A DNA stretch of 64,000 nt from Gordonia polyisoprenivorans NBRC 16320 = JCM 10675 (GCF_000241325.1 NZ_BAEI01000070.1:1-64000), one strand, 5' to 3'. Numbered from the stretch's first letter, positions 54,861 through 63,921 are shown. The notes: a model not told the origin generated them from the sequence alone. Numbers and translations: made by a program.

Positions 54861-55766
54861 ATGACAGCCCACACCGACCCGGTGCACGCGGTGACGGTTC
54901 TGGTGGTCGGCGGAACCGGAGAGTCCTACGACGGTGACATGCGCACCGAGGTCACCGGACTGCTCTCGGGCGTCACCGATGCCCTCGACGACCGGTTCGA
55001 CACCCGATGGGTGGGCTACCCGGCGAGTTACGGTCCGGCACCTCATCTTTCGGGTATCAGCTACGCCGACAGCGTCGCCGCCGGGCAACGCGCACTGGCC
55101 GCGGCGCTGCACGCGGTCGTCGGACCGGTGATGATCATCGGCTATTCACAGGGCGCGGTGGTGATCCGACGCCTGCTGGCCGATCTCGACGCACGTGCCG
55201 ACATGCGCGCGCTGAGCCGTGTCGTGGCGGTCGGATTCGTCGCCGACCCCCATCAGCCGCCCGGCGTCGTTGCGGGATGCGACGGGTGGGGAGTGGCCGG
55301 GCCGGGTCCGGCGATCCCCGAGCCCATCCCGGTCTGGTGGGTCGGCGCCCCCGAGGACATGATCTGCAACGCCTCGCGGGATTCGTTCGTCCGCGATATC
55401 GCCGATCTCACCGACACCCTCACCTTCGCCGCCCCCCGACGCTGGCTGTCACAGACGTGGAAAGTGTTGCGCAGCAACTCCTTCCAGAATGCGCGGTCAA
55501 CCTCGGTGCGACCGGCGCAGTGGTTGCGCGACGTCGAACGGCTGGGTTCGGCATGGCGGGAGGTTCGCGGCTACCTGCCCGGTGTGATCGCCTGGCGCGG
55601 CATGGTCATCCGCAATCGGGCGGGCGGCAGACACACTGCCTACCACGACGAGCCGTACCGCCGGGACTCGGTGACCGATCCGCTGACCACCGGCTGTGAG
55701 GCGCTGGCCCAATGGATGCAGGTGCAGGCCACCTTCACCATGGGCCCGGCCGACCTGGCGGCCTGA
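54861..55766 (+). CDS. Lysin B/cutinase-like alpha/beta-hydrolase
   Basis: A 301-residue alpha/beta-hydrolase. It begins AVTVLVVGGTGESYDGDM, the nucleophile elbow is IGYSQGAVVIRRLL (Ser in GYSQG), a loop carries ADPHQPPG, and the acid/His part follows (GAPEDMICN ... TAYHDEPYRRD). The GYSQG elbow and this layout recall mycobacteriophage lysin B and cutinase/PE-PPE esterases, which act on mycolate or other lipid esters. It has no signal peptide, so a cytosolic or non-classical location is implied. ATG 54861 follows GATGGAG. No phage genes adjoin, so it is a host enzyme or a lone remnant. The substrate is inferred only. Confidence 0.78.
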   Translation: MTAHTDPVHAVTVLVVGGTGESYDGDMRTEVTGLLSGVTDALDDRFDTRWVGYPASYGPAPHLSGISYADSVAAGQRALAAALHAVVGPVMIIGYSQGAVVIRRLLADLDARADMRALSRVVAVGFVADPHQPPGVVAGCDGWGVAGPGPAIPEPIPVWWVGAPEDMICNASRDSFVRDIADLTDTLTFAAPRRWLSQTWKVLRSNSFQNARSTSVRPAQWLRDVERLGSAWREVRGYLPGVIAWRGMVIRNRAGGRHTAYHDEPYRRDSVTDPLTTGCEALAQWMQVQATFTMGPADLAA

Positions 55767-55885
55767 GGACTCCCGCTCGAGTCGTGGGATCTGTCGACCT
55801 GGGTGACACTTGTCCGGGCGGTACCGATCACCTGCGGTGATCGATACACCGCCGAGCCACGGACACATCGAGCGAAGGATCCACG

Positions 55886-57334
55886 GTGGATCATTACGAC
55901 ATCGTCGTCATCGGGTCAGGACCGGCAGGTCAGAAAGCGGCGATTGCGGCGGCCAAACTCGGCAAACGCGCCGCGATCGTCGAACGCAAACACATGATGG
56001 GCGGCGTGTGCATCAACACCGGCACCATCCCATCGAAAACCCTCCGAGAGGCCGTGCTCTATCTGACCGGCCTGAACCAGCGAGAGCTCTACGGACAGTC
56101 GTACCGACTCAAGACCGACATCACCGTGGCCGACCTCACCGCGCGGACGATGCACGTCGTCGGCAAGGAGATCGACGTCATCCAGAGTCAGCTGGCCCGC
56201 AACGGCGTTGTGACGCTCATCGGCAGCGCGACCTTCACCGGCCCGCACGAGATCGCGATCGAGGACGCCACCGGAGACCTCAAACACGTATCCGCCGACC
56301 ACTTCGTCGTCGCGGTCGGCACCCGCCCGGCGCGCCCGTCGTCGGTCGACTTCGACGGGGAGACCGTCGTCGACTCCGATCAGATCCTCGAACTCGACCG
56401 CGTTCCGGGATCGATGGTGGTGGTCGGCGCCGGGGTGATCGGCATCGAGTACGCGTCGATGTTCGCGGCGCTGGGCACCAAGGTCACCGTCATCGAGCAG
56501 CGGCCGGCGATGCTCGATTTCTGTGACCGGGAGATCGTCGAGGCCCTGCAGTATCAGCTCCGGGAACGTGGCGTCACCTTCCGTTTCGGCGAGCACGTCC
56601 GCACCGTCGAGACCCACCCCTCGGGAACCCTGACCATCCTGGAATCGGGAAAGCAGATCCCCGCCGACACCGTTCTGTATTCCGCAGGGCGTCAAGGTGT
56701 TTCCGATGAGCTCGCGGTCGAGGCCGCGGGGCTCACCGCCGACAACCGTGGGCGCCTCAAGGTCGACGAGCATTTCCGCACCGAGGTCGAGCACATCTAT
56801 GCGGTCGGCGACATCATCGGATTCCCGGCGCTGGCGGCCACCTCGATGGAGCAGGGACGCCGCGCGGCATATCACGCCTTCGGCGAGCCGGTCGGACACA
56901 CCCCGACCGACCTGCAACCCATCGGGATCTACGCGATCCCCGAGATCAGCTTCGTCGGCCGGACCGAGGATCAACTGACCACCGACAACATCCCGTTCGA
57001 GGTGGGTGTGGCCCGGTATCGCGAGCTCGCACGCGGAGCGATCATGGGGGACTCCTACGGATTGCTCAAGCTTCTCGTGCACGCCGAGGACCGCACGCTG
57101 CTCGGCGTCCATGCCTTCGGGTCGAACGCTGCCGAACTGGTCCACATCGGCCAGACCGTGATGGGTCTCGGCGGCACCGTCGACTACCTGGTCGACGCGG
57201 TGTTCAACTACCCGACGCTGGCCGAGGGGTACAAAGTGGCCGCACTCGATGCGTCGAACAAGATGCGGGCGATCGCGCGGGTGCGCGCGGAGGGGCGATC
57301 GCTCGATCTCGATGTGTCGGCGCCGGTGGCCTGA
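55886..57334 (+). CDS. sthA: Soluble pyridine nucleotide transhydrogenase
   Basis: Flavoprotein that passes hydride between NADPH and NAD+, balancing the two pools. The 482 residues share the disulfide-reductase fold: FAD motif IGSGPAGQKAAIAAAK, second Rossmann motif VVVGAGVIGIEYASMF and the dimer domain (IPEISFVGRTEDQL). The redox-site stretch GGVCINTGTIPSK has only one Cys instead of the CxxxxC of lipoamide dehydrogenase, which marks SthA. GTG 55886 follows GAAGGATCCAC. A strong hairpin ends the transcript. It stands alone; M. tuberculosis Rv2713 is the counterpart, as recalled. Confidence 0.94.
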   Translation: MDHYDIVVIGSGPAGQKAAIAAAKLGKRAAIVERKHMMGGVCINTGTIPSKTLREAVLYLTGLNQRELYGQSYRLKTDITVADLTARTMHVVGKEIDVIQSQLARNGVVTLIGSATFTGPHEIAIEDATGDLKHVSADHFVVAVGTRPARPSSVDFDGETVVDSDQILELDRVPGSMVVVGAGVIGIEYASMFAALGTKVTVIEQRPAMLDFCDREIVEALQYQLRERGVTFRFGEHVRTVETHPSGTLTILESGKQIPADTVLYSAGRQGVSDELAVEAAGLTADNRGRLKVDEHFRTEVEHIYAVGDIIGFPALAATSMEQGRRAAYHAFGEPVGHTPTDLQPIGIYAIPEISFVGRTEDQLTTDNIPFEVGVARYRELARGAIMGDSYGLLKLLVHAEDRTLLGVHAFGSNAAELVHIGQTVMGLGGTVDYLVDAVFNYPTLAEGYKVAALDASNKMRAIARVRAEGRSLDLDVSAPVA

Positions 57335-57372
57335 CCGGATCGGTGCCCTGAGTCGATCAAGCCCCTGACGAC

Positions 57373-57409
57373 GACGAAGGGCCGGCCCAGGTTGGGCCGG
57401 CCCTTCGTC
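57373..57409. terminator. Bidirectional terminator between sthA and the L,D-transpeptidase
   Basis: A perfect 17-bp GC-rich stem with a three-base loop lies between the convergent sthA and transpeptidase genes. Such a symmetrical hairpin can stop both transcripts. Confidence 0.85.
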
Positions 57410-57428
57410 GGTACGAGGAGGGTGGGGA

Positions 57429-58118
57429 TCAGTCGCCGGTGTACTGGCCGCCGACGGTGCCGCGAACGACGATCGGGGTGCCGCGACCGATGGTGTCGTA
57501 GACCCACTTGCCGTTCTCGGTGCTCACGTTGATGCAACCGTGGCTCACATTGCTGTGACCCTGCTGCTCGACCGACCACGGAGCGGCGTGAATGAAGATG
57601 CCGTCCCAGGACATGCGGGTCGCGTACTCGACGTAGGTGCGGTACCCACCGGGCGAATCGACGGGAACACCGTAGGTGGAGGAGTCCATGTACATGTCAC
57701 GGTACTTCTCCTTGGTGTGGTACACGCCGTTCGGAGTCGGGTGGGCATCGGAGCCCATCGAGATCGGCATCGACTTGACGAAGGTGCCGTCCTTCCACCA
57801 GTAGATGGTGTGCGTCGAATCCTGGGCGAGGGCAACCCAACCGGTCGGGGTCGAGACGTTCGGCTCCGCGGGCACTCCGGGGGTTTCCGGGGTGGTGGAC
57901 GTCGGAGGCGGCGTGGTCGTCGACGGCGGTGCGGCCGGCGGGGTCGGCAGACCCGGGATCGACGGGATCTCGACCGGCGGTAGTCCGGGGATGACCGTGA
58001 CGGGGGCGGCCTGCGCCATGCCCGGCAGCGCAAGGGCCACAGCGATCACGCCGAGGACGATGGCCACGAGGCGGCTCATGCCGCGACGACGGCGAGGTGA
58101 GTTTGTGGTGTTCAGCAC
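57429..58118 (-). CDS. Secreted L,D-transpeptidase, single YkuD domain
   Basis: A 229-residue peptidoglycan cross-linking enzyme. The N-terminus has an Arg cluster and hydrophobic segment with cleavage expected after GMAQA; then a Pro/Thr-rich linker (residues about 40-80) and the YkuD catalytic domain. Catalytic elements are FIHAAPWSVEQQG and NVSHGCINVS. Unlike the two lipoprotein paralogues it lacks Ig-like domains and a lipobox, resembling LdtA (Rv0116c) in size. I chose GTG 58118 (MLNTTNSPRRRRG), 11 bases after AAAGG; an internal ATG (MSRLVAIV) is an alternative. A CRP-type site lies about 175 bases upstream. Confidence 0.94.
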   Translation of the reverse strand: MLNTTNSPRRRRGMSRLVAIVLGVIAVALALPGMAQAAPVTVIPGLPPVEIPSIPGLPTPPAAPPSTTTPPPTSTTPETPGVPAEPNVSTPTGWVALAQDSTHTIYWWKDGTFVKSMPISMGSDAHPTPNGVYHTKEKYRDMYMDSSTYGVPVDSPGGYRTYVEYATRMSWDGIFIHAAPWSVEQQGHSNVSHGCINVSTENGKWVYDTIGRGTPIVVRGTVGGQYTGD

Positions 58119-58293
58119 GGAAGTGGAAACCTTTGCTTGTGGGACATCCGGGCGCACCCCCGGGGCGCAGGCACCATCGTTACACAACTGTTGCCATGGG
58201 GCCAAAGGACATTGGGCGATCAGGCTACGTCACCGTCGTGTAGTCGCGATGCGGCATCTGGAAACCGGAGGTGAGGGCGCCGGAAACGGAGGG

Positions 58294-58309
58294 TGTGATT
58301 GCAGTCACA
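58294..58309. promoter_or_regulatory. CRP/GlxR-type binding site
   Basis: TGTGATTGCAGTCACA matches the CRP/GlxR consensus TGTGA-N6-TCACA exactly in both half-sites. It lies 176 bases upstream of the L,D-transpeptidase start and 33 bases beyond the lipase stop, so it can control the transpeptidase. The remaining bases of the 220-base gap contain no other feature I can support. Confidence 0.65.
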
Positions 58310-58341
58310 TCAACCGGCGCGTGTCCCCACCTCGTGCGACC

Positions 58342-59676
58342 TCAGCAGGTGCTGGGAGCCGGCAATCCGGCGAACCGGTCACCGAGATAGTCGAACGCGG
58401 GGAGCAGTCCGATCACCGCCGCCGACATGTGATCGGGCGACGGCGTGGAGAACTGCTGCACACGAGTCCCGGCCCGGCAGTATCGCCGCATCGTCTGATC
58501 GATCGAGGCCACCGGGATCAATACGTCGGTCGGACTGTGCCACTCGAAGATCGGGGTCTTGGCCACACCCGGATAGAAGGCGAGGCTGTTGTCCTGGACG
58601 ACGCGTCGTGCAGTCGGGTCCTCGAAGATCTGCTCACCGCCCACCGAGACCTGCTTGGCCGAGTGACCCGCGCCGAGGCGCAGGATGTCGTTGGTGCACG
58701 CGTTGCGCATCTCGGAGTACATCTGCTTACCGAGCGGTGAAAGGAATTTCATCATCGGGATCTGCTGCGGATACTCGCGGGAGAGGCCGATCGCCGCGGC
58801 GAAGGCCAGGCCGAAGGCGGGATGCGGATTGTTGTACCCCAGGCCCTCGGCCATCTTGATCAGATCCATCGGGACACCGCCGTACGCTGCGCCGACGATG
58901 TTCAGCTCCGGCGCGTAGGTCGGCGCGAGCGCAGCGGCCCACGCGGTTGCCATGCCGCCGCCGGAGTAGCCCGCCATCGCGACCTTGCTCCTGGCGACCT
59001 GGGCGGGGGCGAAGCGTTGGACGGCGCGGGTGGCGTCGAGGGCGATCTGGCCGCCCAGCCGCGCAGCCCCGTAGGCGCTGCGCGGGCCCAGATGATCGGG
59101 GATCGAGACCGTCCACCCGCGTTGAAGGGCGCCGTTGAGGCCCGGTGCCTCTCGGATGGTCAGGTTCGGGTCGGTGGTCCAGAGGGCCTGCGACGGCGCG
59201 CATTCGAGTCCCACCGCGTTGATGATGTGCTGAAACGACAACAGTGGTCCGTTGACCTGCTTGTGGATCGGGACCAGCAGGGTGGTGACCGCGGCGATCG
59301 GCTTGCCCTGGCTGTCGGACGACCGGAACTTCAGCTGATAGGTCCGTACGTCGAAGAAGCCGGGCGGAGTGGTCCGCGGGCGCACCGCGAGAATATCGCC
59401 GTCGCGATGAGTGGCGATGTCGGCGGGCTGGGAATAGAAGGAGTCGGGCAACGCGGTGGGGAGCGCGACGTCGTCGGCGTGGGCGGGGCCGACGCCGAGC
59501 CAACCACTCGACACCGTCGCGGTGGTCACGGTGGCCGCCACGGCTGCGAGGGCCAGACGGCGTACCCGTGCGGGCGGGGTCTCACCGGTGCGCGGCACGC
59601 TCGATCGGCGAGATCCGAACAGCGGGTTGGGGCGAGTGGCCGCACGCGCGCGACCACCGCCGAGAGAGAAGAGCAC
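58342..59676 (-). CDS. Secreted triacylglycerol lipase (LIP family)
   Basis: A 444-residue exported lipase. After a 30-residue leader there is a hydrophobic signal (RRLALAAVAATVTTATVSSG) with a likely cleavage at PAHA-DDV. The secretory-lipase domain has the nucleophile elbow MAGYSGGGMATAW (Ser in GYSGG) and a later HSPTDVLIP and DHMSAAVIG likely to carry Asp and His. The start GTG 59676 follows GGGGGATTC; the signal lies 30-60 residues in, longer than normal, so a nearer start may be used. It would hydrolyse lipid esters outside the cell; specificity unknown. It stands alone on the minus strand, with a 162-base gap to the zinc-ribbon ORF. Confidence 0.88.
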   Translation of the reverse strand: MLFSLGGGRARAATRPNPLFGSRRSSVPRTGETPPARVRRLALAAVAATVTTATVSSGWLGVGPAHADDVALPTALPDSFYSQPADIATHRDGDILAVRPRTTPPGFFDVRTYQLKFRSSDSQGKPIAAVTTLLVPIHKQVNGPLLSFQHIINAVGLECAPSQALWTTDPNLTIREAPGLNGALQRGWTVSIPDHLGPRSAYGAARLGGQIALDATRAVQRFAPAQVARSKVAMAGYSGGGMATAWAAALAPTYAPELNIVGAAYGGVPMDLIKMAEGLGYNNPHPAFGLAFAAAIGLSREYPQQIPMMKFLSPLGKQMYSEMRNACTNDILRLGAGHSAKQVSVGGEQIFEDPTARRVVQDNSLAFYPGVAKTPIFEWHSPTDVLIPVASIDQTMRRYCRAGTRVQQFSTPSPDHMSAAVIGLLPAFDYLGDRFAGLPAPSTC

Positions 59677-59838
59677 GAATCCCCCATCGAGGTCCTGGTA
59701 CGAAGACCTGTGGCGCCGACGGCCACACCGGTCATGTCCCCCGACAGGATTCACAATGTGAATGGGGTGGCATGCGGTGTCAACTGGAACGAATGACCAG
59801 GTGTGACGGGGGTTACCCGCGAGCTCGCGGGCGGTTGC

Positions 59839-60024
59839 TCAGGCGGGCTGGAGATGTTCTGTGTGCAGGTGACGGGCCGGCTCGGAGCAGGCTTCGTCAC
59901 GGCACACGAGCATGGTGTCGACCCGCCGATTTCCGCCGGTGGTCTCGGTGACGTCCTTGCGGACATGGAGATTCGCCCCGCATGACGGGCACTTGCGCTG
60001 ACTCTTGACGTGACTGGAAGACAT
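59839..60024 (-). CDS. Small zinc-ribbon-like protein
   Basis: A 61-residue basic protein with CPSCGANLHVRKDV at its start and MLVCRDEACSE in the second half: the spacing C-x2-C ... C-x4-C suggests a zinc ribbon. A His-rich tail (HLHTEHLQPA) follows. ATG 60024 is preceded by TGGGGA. It lies between the P450 (66 bases away) and the lipase, all on the minus strand. Function unknown; small zinc ribbons often bind nucleic acid or partners in transcription. Confidence 0.68.
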   Translation of the reverse strand: MSSSHVKSQRKCPSCGANLHVRKDVTETTGGNRRVDTMLVCRDEACSEPARHLHTEHLQPA

Positions 60025-60090
60025 GTCCCCAGGCTACGCGCGATGTGGCGAAGATCACATGTCCGTGAGGTGCGGGTTGCGGTGGCGAGA

Positions 60091-61554
60091 TCAGTCGACC
60101 GAGAGTGCCCGGACGGTTCCGCCACGGGCGGGGATCATCGTGACGTTGCGGTAGCGGGGGCGTTCCGCGGGGCGGTCGTGGGTCTCCAGTTCGACCCGCC
60201 GCAGGATGTCGCCCACGACGATCTGGAGCTCGGTCATCGCCAGGTGGGCGCCGAGGCAACGACGGTTTCCGCCGCCGAAGGGCAGCAGCGTCATAGGGTC
60301 GGTCCGGGTGCCGATGAACCGGTCCGGCCGGAAATCGAAGGGATGGGGATAGAGGTCGTCGCGATGGTGCAGGAGCAGGGTGCTCACCACGGCGATGTCT
60401 CCGGACTCGCAGCGGTGGGTGCCGAATCGCCACGGGCGCTGCAGTTCCCGCGCGACCGACGGCACCACCGGGCGGCACCGCATCGTCTCGGTGATCACCG
60501 CGCCCACGAACTCGTCGTCGCCCTCGGCGGCGGCCGAGCGAGCCTGCGCATACACCTCGGGGTGACGGGTGAGGCGTTCGAAGGCCCAGGCGATCGTGGT
60601 GGCCGTGGTTTCGTGACCGGCGAGCAGCAGTGACACGAGCTCGTCGCGGATCTCGCTGTCGGACAACGGGAGTCCGTCGGTGGCACGCGCCGCCAGCAAT
60701 GCCGACATCACATCGTCGTCACTGGCGTGGCCGTCGGCGCGACGTTCGGCGATCACCCCTGCGATCGCCGCATCCAGGTGCCGAACACCCCACGCGAGCA
60801 GGCCGACGGGCTCCGGATGCGAGGCGTTGAGCAATTGCGCGACGGTACCGACCGCCGACGACGACCAGCGCAGGAAGCGCCGGGTGGCGTCGCGGAGGTG
60901 CCGCTCGGCAGTGGTCGCCACGTCGGGAACATCGTCGGTGAGGACGCCGTCGGCGGCGTGGATGCCGAAGATCACGGCCATGATGACGTCGAGGGTGATC
61001 GCCTGGGCGATGCGGTCGACCCGGACCCGGCGGTTTGTCGGCCAGCGATCGAGATGCGCCGCCGAAGCCTGTTCGATCACATCTGTGCACCGCGCGACCG
61101 AGGTGCGATGGAATGACGGCAGCAGTGCCGTCCGTTGCCTGCGGTGCTGCTCGGCGAGGGTGGTGAGCACCGAGTCGGGACCGACGATCGGCCGCAACGG
61201 TGACAGCCGCGTCGCCGAGGGGGCGATCGCCGGATCGGCCGTCAGTACCGAGCGGACGTGAGCGGGATCGGAGATCACCACCAACCGTCCGGGCGCGCCG
61301 GGCAGATCGTAGGTGAGCACGTCGCCACATCGCGCCGCGTCGGCGAACACCACATCCCCCTCGCGACGGGCGAATCGCAGCGCGTTGCGGACCGTTGCGC
61401 GACGGGGCGTCGGCGGTGCCGGTAGGGCGTCGGCGTCCGACGCGCTCAGCGGTCCCGCCTCGGCGCACGTCGATACCAACCCCGACGCCGCGTCCGGGGC
61501 GGCGTCGAACCACCGCTCGGTGAGCGCGGGGTGGTACTCGGTCGATGCGGTCAT
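60091..61554 (-). CDS. Cytochrome P450
   Basis: A 487-residue haem monooxygenase, soluble in bacteria. The I-helix has LLLAGHETTATT with the proton-relay Thr, the K-helix ETMR, and the haem loop FGGGNRRCLGAHLA with the axial Cys. The N-terminal 50 residues are variable. Its ATG overlaps the stop of a small membrane-protein gene by four bases (ATGA), so the two are coupled. The electron donor and substrate are not encoded nearby; no ferredoxin gene adjoins. The divergent two-component system might regulate it. Confidence 0.96.
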   Translation of the reverse strand: MTASTEYHPALTERWFDAAPDAASGLVSTCAEAGPLSASDADALPAPPTPRRATVRNALRFARREGDVVFADAARCGDVLTYDLPGAPGRLVVISDPAHVRSVLTADPAIAPSATRLSPLRPIVGPDSVLTTLAEQHRRQRTALLPSFHRTSVARCTDVIEQASAAHLDRWPTNRRVRVDRIAQAITLDVIMAVIFGIHAADGVLTDDVPDVATTAERHLRDATRRFLRWSSSAVGTVAQLLNASHPEPVGLLAWGVRHLDAAIAGVIAERRADGHASDDDVMSALLAARATDGLPLSDSEIRDELVSLLLAGHETTATTIAWAFERLTRHPEVYAQARSAAAEGDDEFVGAVITETMRCRPVVPSVARELQRPWRFGTHRCESGDIAVVSTLLLHHRDDLYPHPFDFRPDRFIGTRTDPMTLLPFGGGNRRCLGAHLAMTELQIVVGDILRRVELETHDRPAERPRYRNVTMIPARGGTVRALSVD

Positions 61555-61778
61555 GCGCAGGCCCCCGCCGGTCGGGTCGCACCCGGCGGCCGCGGCATCG
61601 ACGACCGGGGTGCCGTGCGCACCCGCGACGGTCGGGGTCGGCGTGCCGAACGTGCGCGGTTCTCTCGTGCCGCATAGGCGATGGAGGTTTCACGGCCACG
61701 GAAGTTCATGTCATCAGGGCTGTGCAAGAGCCAGAAGAGGGTCATGAGGGTGGCGGCGGCGATCAGCAGGATCAGCAT
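61551..61778 (-). CDS. Small membrane protein coupled to the P450
   Basis: A 75-residue protein with one N-terminal helix (MLILLIAAATLMTLFWLL) followed by a basic, Arg/Pro/Ser-rich tail rich in low-complexity sequence. The ATG has GAGGAGC upstream, a strong ribosome site. Its stop overlaps the P450 ATG. The topology suggests an anchor: helix in the membrane, tail in the cytosol. It may recruit the P450 to the membrane or serve as a leader for coupled translation; the role is inferred. No family is known to me. Confidence 0.65.
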   Translation of the reverse strand: MLILLIAAATLMTLFWLLHSPDDMNFRGRETSIAYAARENRARSARRPRPSRVRTAPRSSMPRPPGATRPAGACA

Positions 61779-61948
61779 GGTTGCTCCTCGTCCGATGAAC
61801 CCGGTCAATCCGGGTACCACTCACGCTATGGAGATCGAACTCCCTGGTCAGCGCCCCGCAGGCGGATCTTTGTCGACCTACTCGGGGTGGAGGCGACCTC
61901 CGACCGTGGGTGGATGTGCAAACGCGGCGGCGGCGATAGGCTGGGCGA

Positions 61949-63256
61949 ATGCGCTGGTTGGAGGCCCACTACCGGCACGCCCTGGTGATCTTCGGGTTCG
62001 ATTACCCGACGAGTTACATGCTGATCTCCGACCTCGGTGTGTTCACGCTCACCGTCGCGGCGGTCGTGCAGCGCGTGGTCGTCGGCCCGTCCGGCACGCA
62101 GTGGATTCCGATCGCGGCGGCCGTGGTGCTGGCCCTCGGACCGCACCTCGCGTGCCTCTACCGCGGGTGGCAGCCCAGCATTCTCCGCTGGAAGCCGTGG
62201 ATTCTCGGGCTGCCCGCATTCACACTCGCGGCGGTGGTGTGCTTCTGGCAGGTTCCCGTCGAGGTCGATGTGGCCACACTGTTGCTTCCACTGTGTGCGA
62301 CGATCACCGCCGCGGTGGCCACCCGACGGGAGGCGATCATCTCGACGATCGCCCTGTCGGCGACCGCGATCGGTGGCGGACTGGCCGGGGTCATCGCCCA
62401 GGCGTGGTTGTTCGTCCTCATGGTCGGCTTCGGCGGCGTGGTCGGCTATCTGCTACAGAAACAGCTACTCCTGCTGACTGCGGAACGGCGCGCCCAGGAA
62501 CAGCAGATGGCACTCGATCGCGCCGAGATCGCCGGCGAGGTGCACGACGTTCTCGCACACTCGTTGAGCATCATGATGCTCAACGTCACCGCCGCCCGAC
62601 GGGCGTTGCAGGAACACGACGACGTCGCCGAAGCCGTCGATGCACTCGTCGACGCCGAACAGGTGGGCCGCGCGACGATGCAAGACGTGCGACGCACGGT
62701 GGAGTTGCTCCGCACCTCCGACGCCGAGTCGTCCACCCCGCAGCCGGGCTTCGCCGACCTTCCCGACCTCGTCGACGGATTCCGCAGGGCCGGAGTCGAT
62801 CTCGACGCCGAGATCGTCGGAGATCCCGAAACGATCACCGGCGGAACCGGATTGGCCGTCTATCGCGTCGTCCAGGAATCATTGTCGAACGCGGCACGGC
62901 ATGCGCCCCACGGCACTGTCACCGTTCGGGTCGGGCCCGAGCCCGGTGGCGCTCTCGTCGTGCGCGTCCGCAATCCGGTGACCGCCGACGCGCGCCGGGC
63001 ACGCGGTGGCTCCGGGCTCTCGGGAATGGCCTCGCGGGTCGAAAACTGCGGAGGCATCTTCGTGACGAGGGTGGTGGACGGACACTGGTGTGTGGATGCC
63101 CGGTTTCCGGGGGCGGCGGTCGAATGTTCCGATGCAGGTCTCGTCGATGCCGCCAGTGGTCCGCAGGTATCGGTTGAGACGCCTTGTCCACCAACGACTT
63201 TCGGGTCGATGCCGGTGACTCGACCGAACGGCTCACCGGTGAGCGGGCCACGGTGA
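61949..63256 (+). CDS. Membrane sensor histidine kinase, HisKA_3 (NarL-type)
   Basis: A 435-residue kinase. The N-terminal half has about five membrane helices (LISDLGVFTLTVAAVVQRVV, WIPIAAAVVLALGPHL, LGLPAFTLAAVVCFW, LFVLMVGFGGVVGYLL) without a large external domain, suggesting a membrane-intrinsic signal. The phosphoacceptor lies in EIAGEVHDVLAHSLSIMML. The HATPase has VVQESLSNAARHAP (N-box), then RGGSGLSGMASRVE. The C-terminal 60 residues are variable. Its TGA overlaps the ATG of the regulator (TGATG), so they are coupled. It is divergent from the P450-microprotein operon. Confidence 0.92.
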   Translation: MRWLEAHYRHALVIFGFDYPTSYMLISDLGVFTLTVAAVVQRVVVGPSGTQWIPIAAAVVLALGPHLACLYRGWQPSILRWKPWILGLPAFTLAAVVCFWQVPVEVDVATLLLPLCATITAAVATRREAIISTIALSATAIGGGLAGVIAQAWLFVLMVGFGGVVGYLLQKQLLLLTAERRAQEQQMALDRAEIAGEVHDVLAHSLSIMMLNVTAARRALQEHDDVAEAVDALVDAEQVGRATMQDVRRTVELLRTSDAESSTPQPGFADLPDLVDGFRRAGVDLDAEIVGDPETITGGTGLAVYRVVQESLSNAARHAPHGTVTVRVGPEPGGALVVRVRNPVTADARRARGGSGLSGMASRVENCGGIFVTRVVDGHWCVDARFPGAAVECSDAGLVDAASGPQVSVETPCPPTTFGSMPVTRPNGSPVSGPR

Positions 63257-63921
63257 TGACCCGGGTTGCCCTGGTCGACGACCAGGACCTGGTGCGGGCG
63301 GGACTGCGCCGCATCCTGCGGCCGCGGGACGGCTTCGAGGTGGTCGCCGAATGCTCCGACGGCGACGAGGTGTCCGACATGGTCCTCCGGCACCGACCCG
63401 ACGTCGTCGTGATGGATCTCCGGATGCGCAGGATCGGGGGAGTGGAGGCAACCCGACGACTCCGCGACGATCTCGGAAGCGGTCACGTGTCGCCGCCGGT
63501 GCTGGTCCTCACCACCTTCCGCGACGAGCAACTGCTGTCCGGGGCATTGCGGGCCGGCGCGGCGGGATTCGTGCTCAAGGATTCGCCGGCCGAGGAGCTC
63601 ATCCGGGCGGTGCGTCTCGTGGCGCAGGGTGAGGCCGTCCTCGACCCCGCGGTGACCGCACATGTCCTCGACACCTATCGCAGTGCGCCCGGACCCACCG
63701 CACCGCAGGCGGCCCCCGACGGTCTGACCTCGCGGGAGCTGACCGTTCTCGGCCTCATCGGACGGGGGCTCACCAACGACGAGATCGCCGCGGAACTCGT
63801 GATCTCGGTGGTGACCGTGAAGAGCCACATCGGCAAGATCTTCACCAAACTCGGCGTCCGCGACCGAGCCGCTGCTGTGGTCTACGCCTTCGACCACGGG
63901 ATCGTCGAGCCCCGTCGGTGA
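63256..63921 (+). CDS. NarL/LuxR family response regulator
   Basis: A 221-residue regulator. The receiver has ALVDDQDLVRAGLR, the phospho-acceptor Asp in VVVMDLRMRR, and the Lys in VLKDSPAEEL. The C-terminal LuxR helix-turn-helix is LTSRELTVLGLIGRGLTNDEIAAELVISVVTVKSHIGKIF. ATG 63256 overlaps the kinase stop. Its targets are unknown; the divergent P450 operon is a candidate by position. A hairpin follows 41 bases after the stop. Confidence 0.94.
   Translation: MTRVALVDDQDLVRAGLRRILRPRDGFEVVAECSDGDEVSDMVLRHRPDVVVMDLRMRRIGGVEATRRLRDDLGSGHVSPPVLVLTTFRDEQLLSGALRAGAAGFVLKDSPAEELIRAVRLVAQGEAVLDPAVTAHVLDTYRSAPGPTAPQAAPDGLTSRELTVLGLIGRGLTNDEIAAELVISVVTVKSHIGKIFTKLGVRDRAAAVVYAFDHGIVEPRR

Noticed and set aside
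54861..57334. Phage lysis module (lysin B with neighbours)
   Set aside because: The neighbours are nei and sthA, both host genes; no holin or endolysin is present.
58119..58293. c-di-AMP-type riboswitch before the secreted L,D-transpeptidase
   Set aside because: Related cell-wall genes in actinobacteria can have one, but I could not fold the conserved core here.
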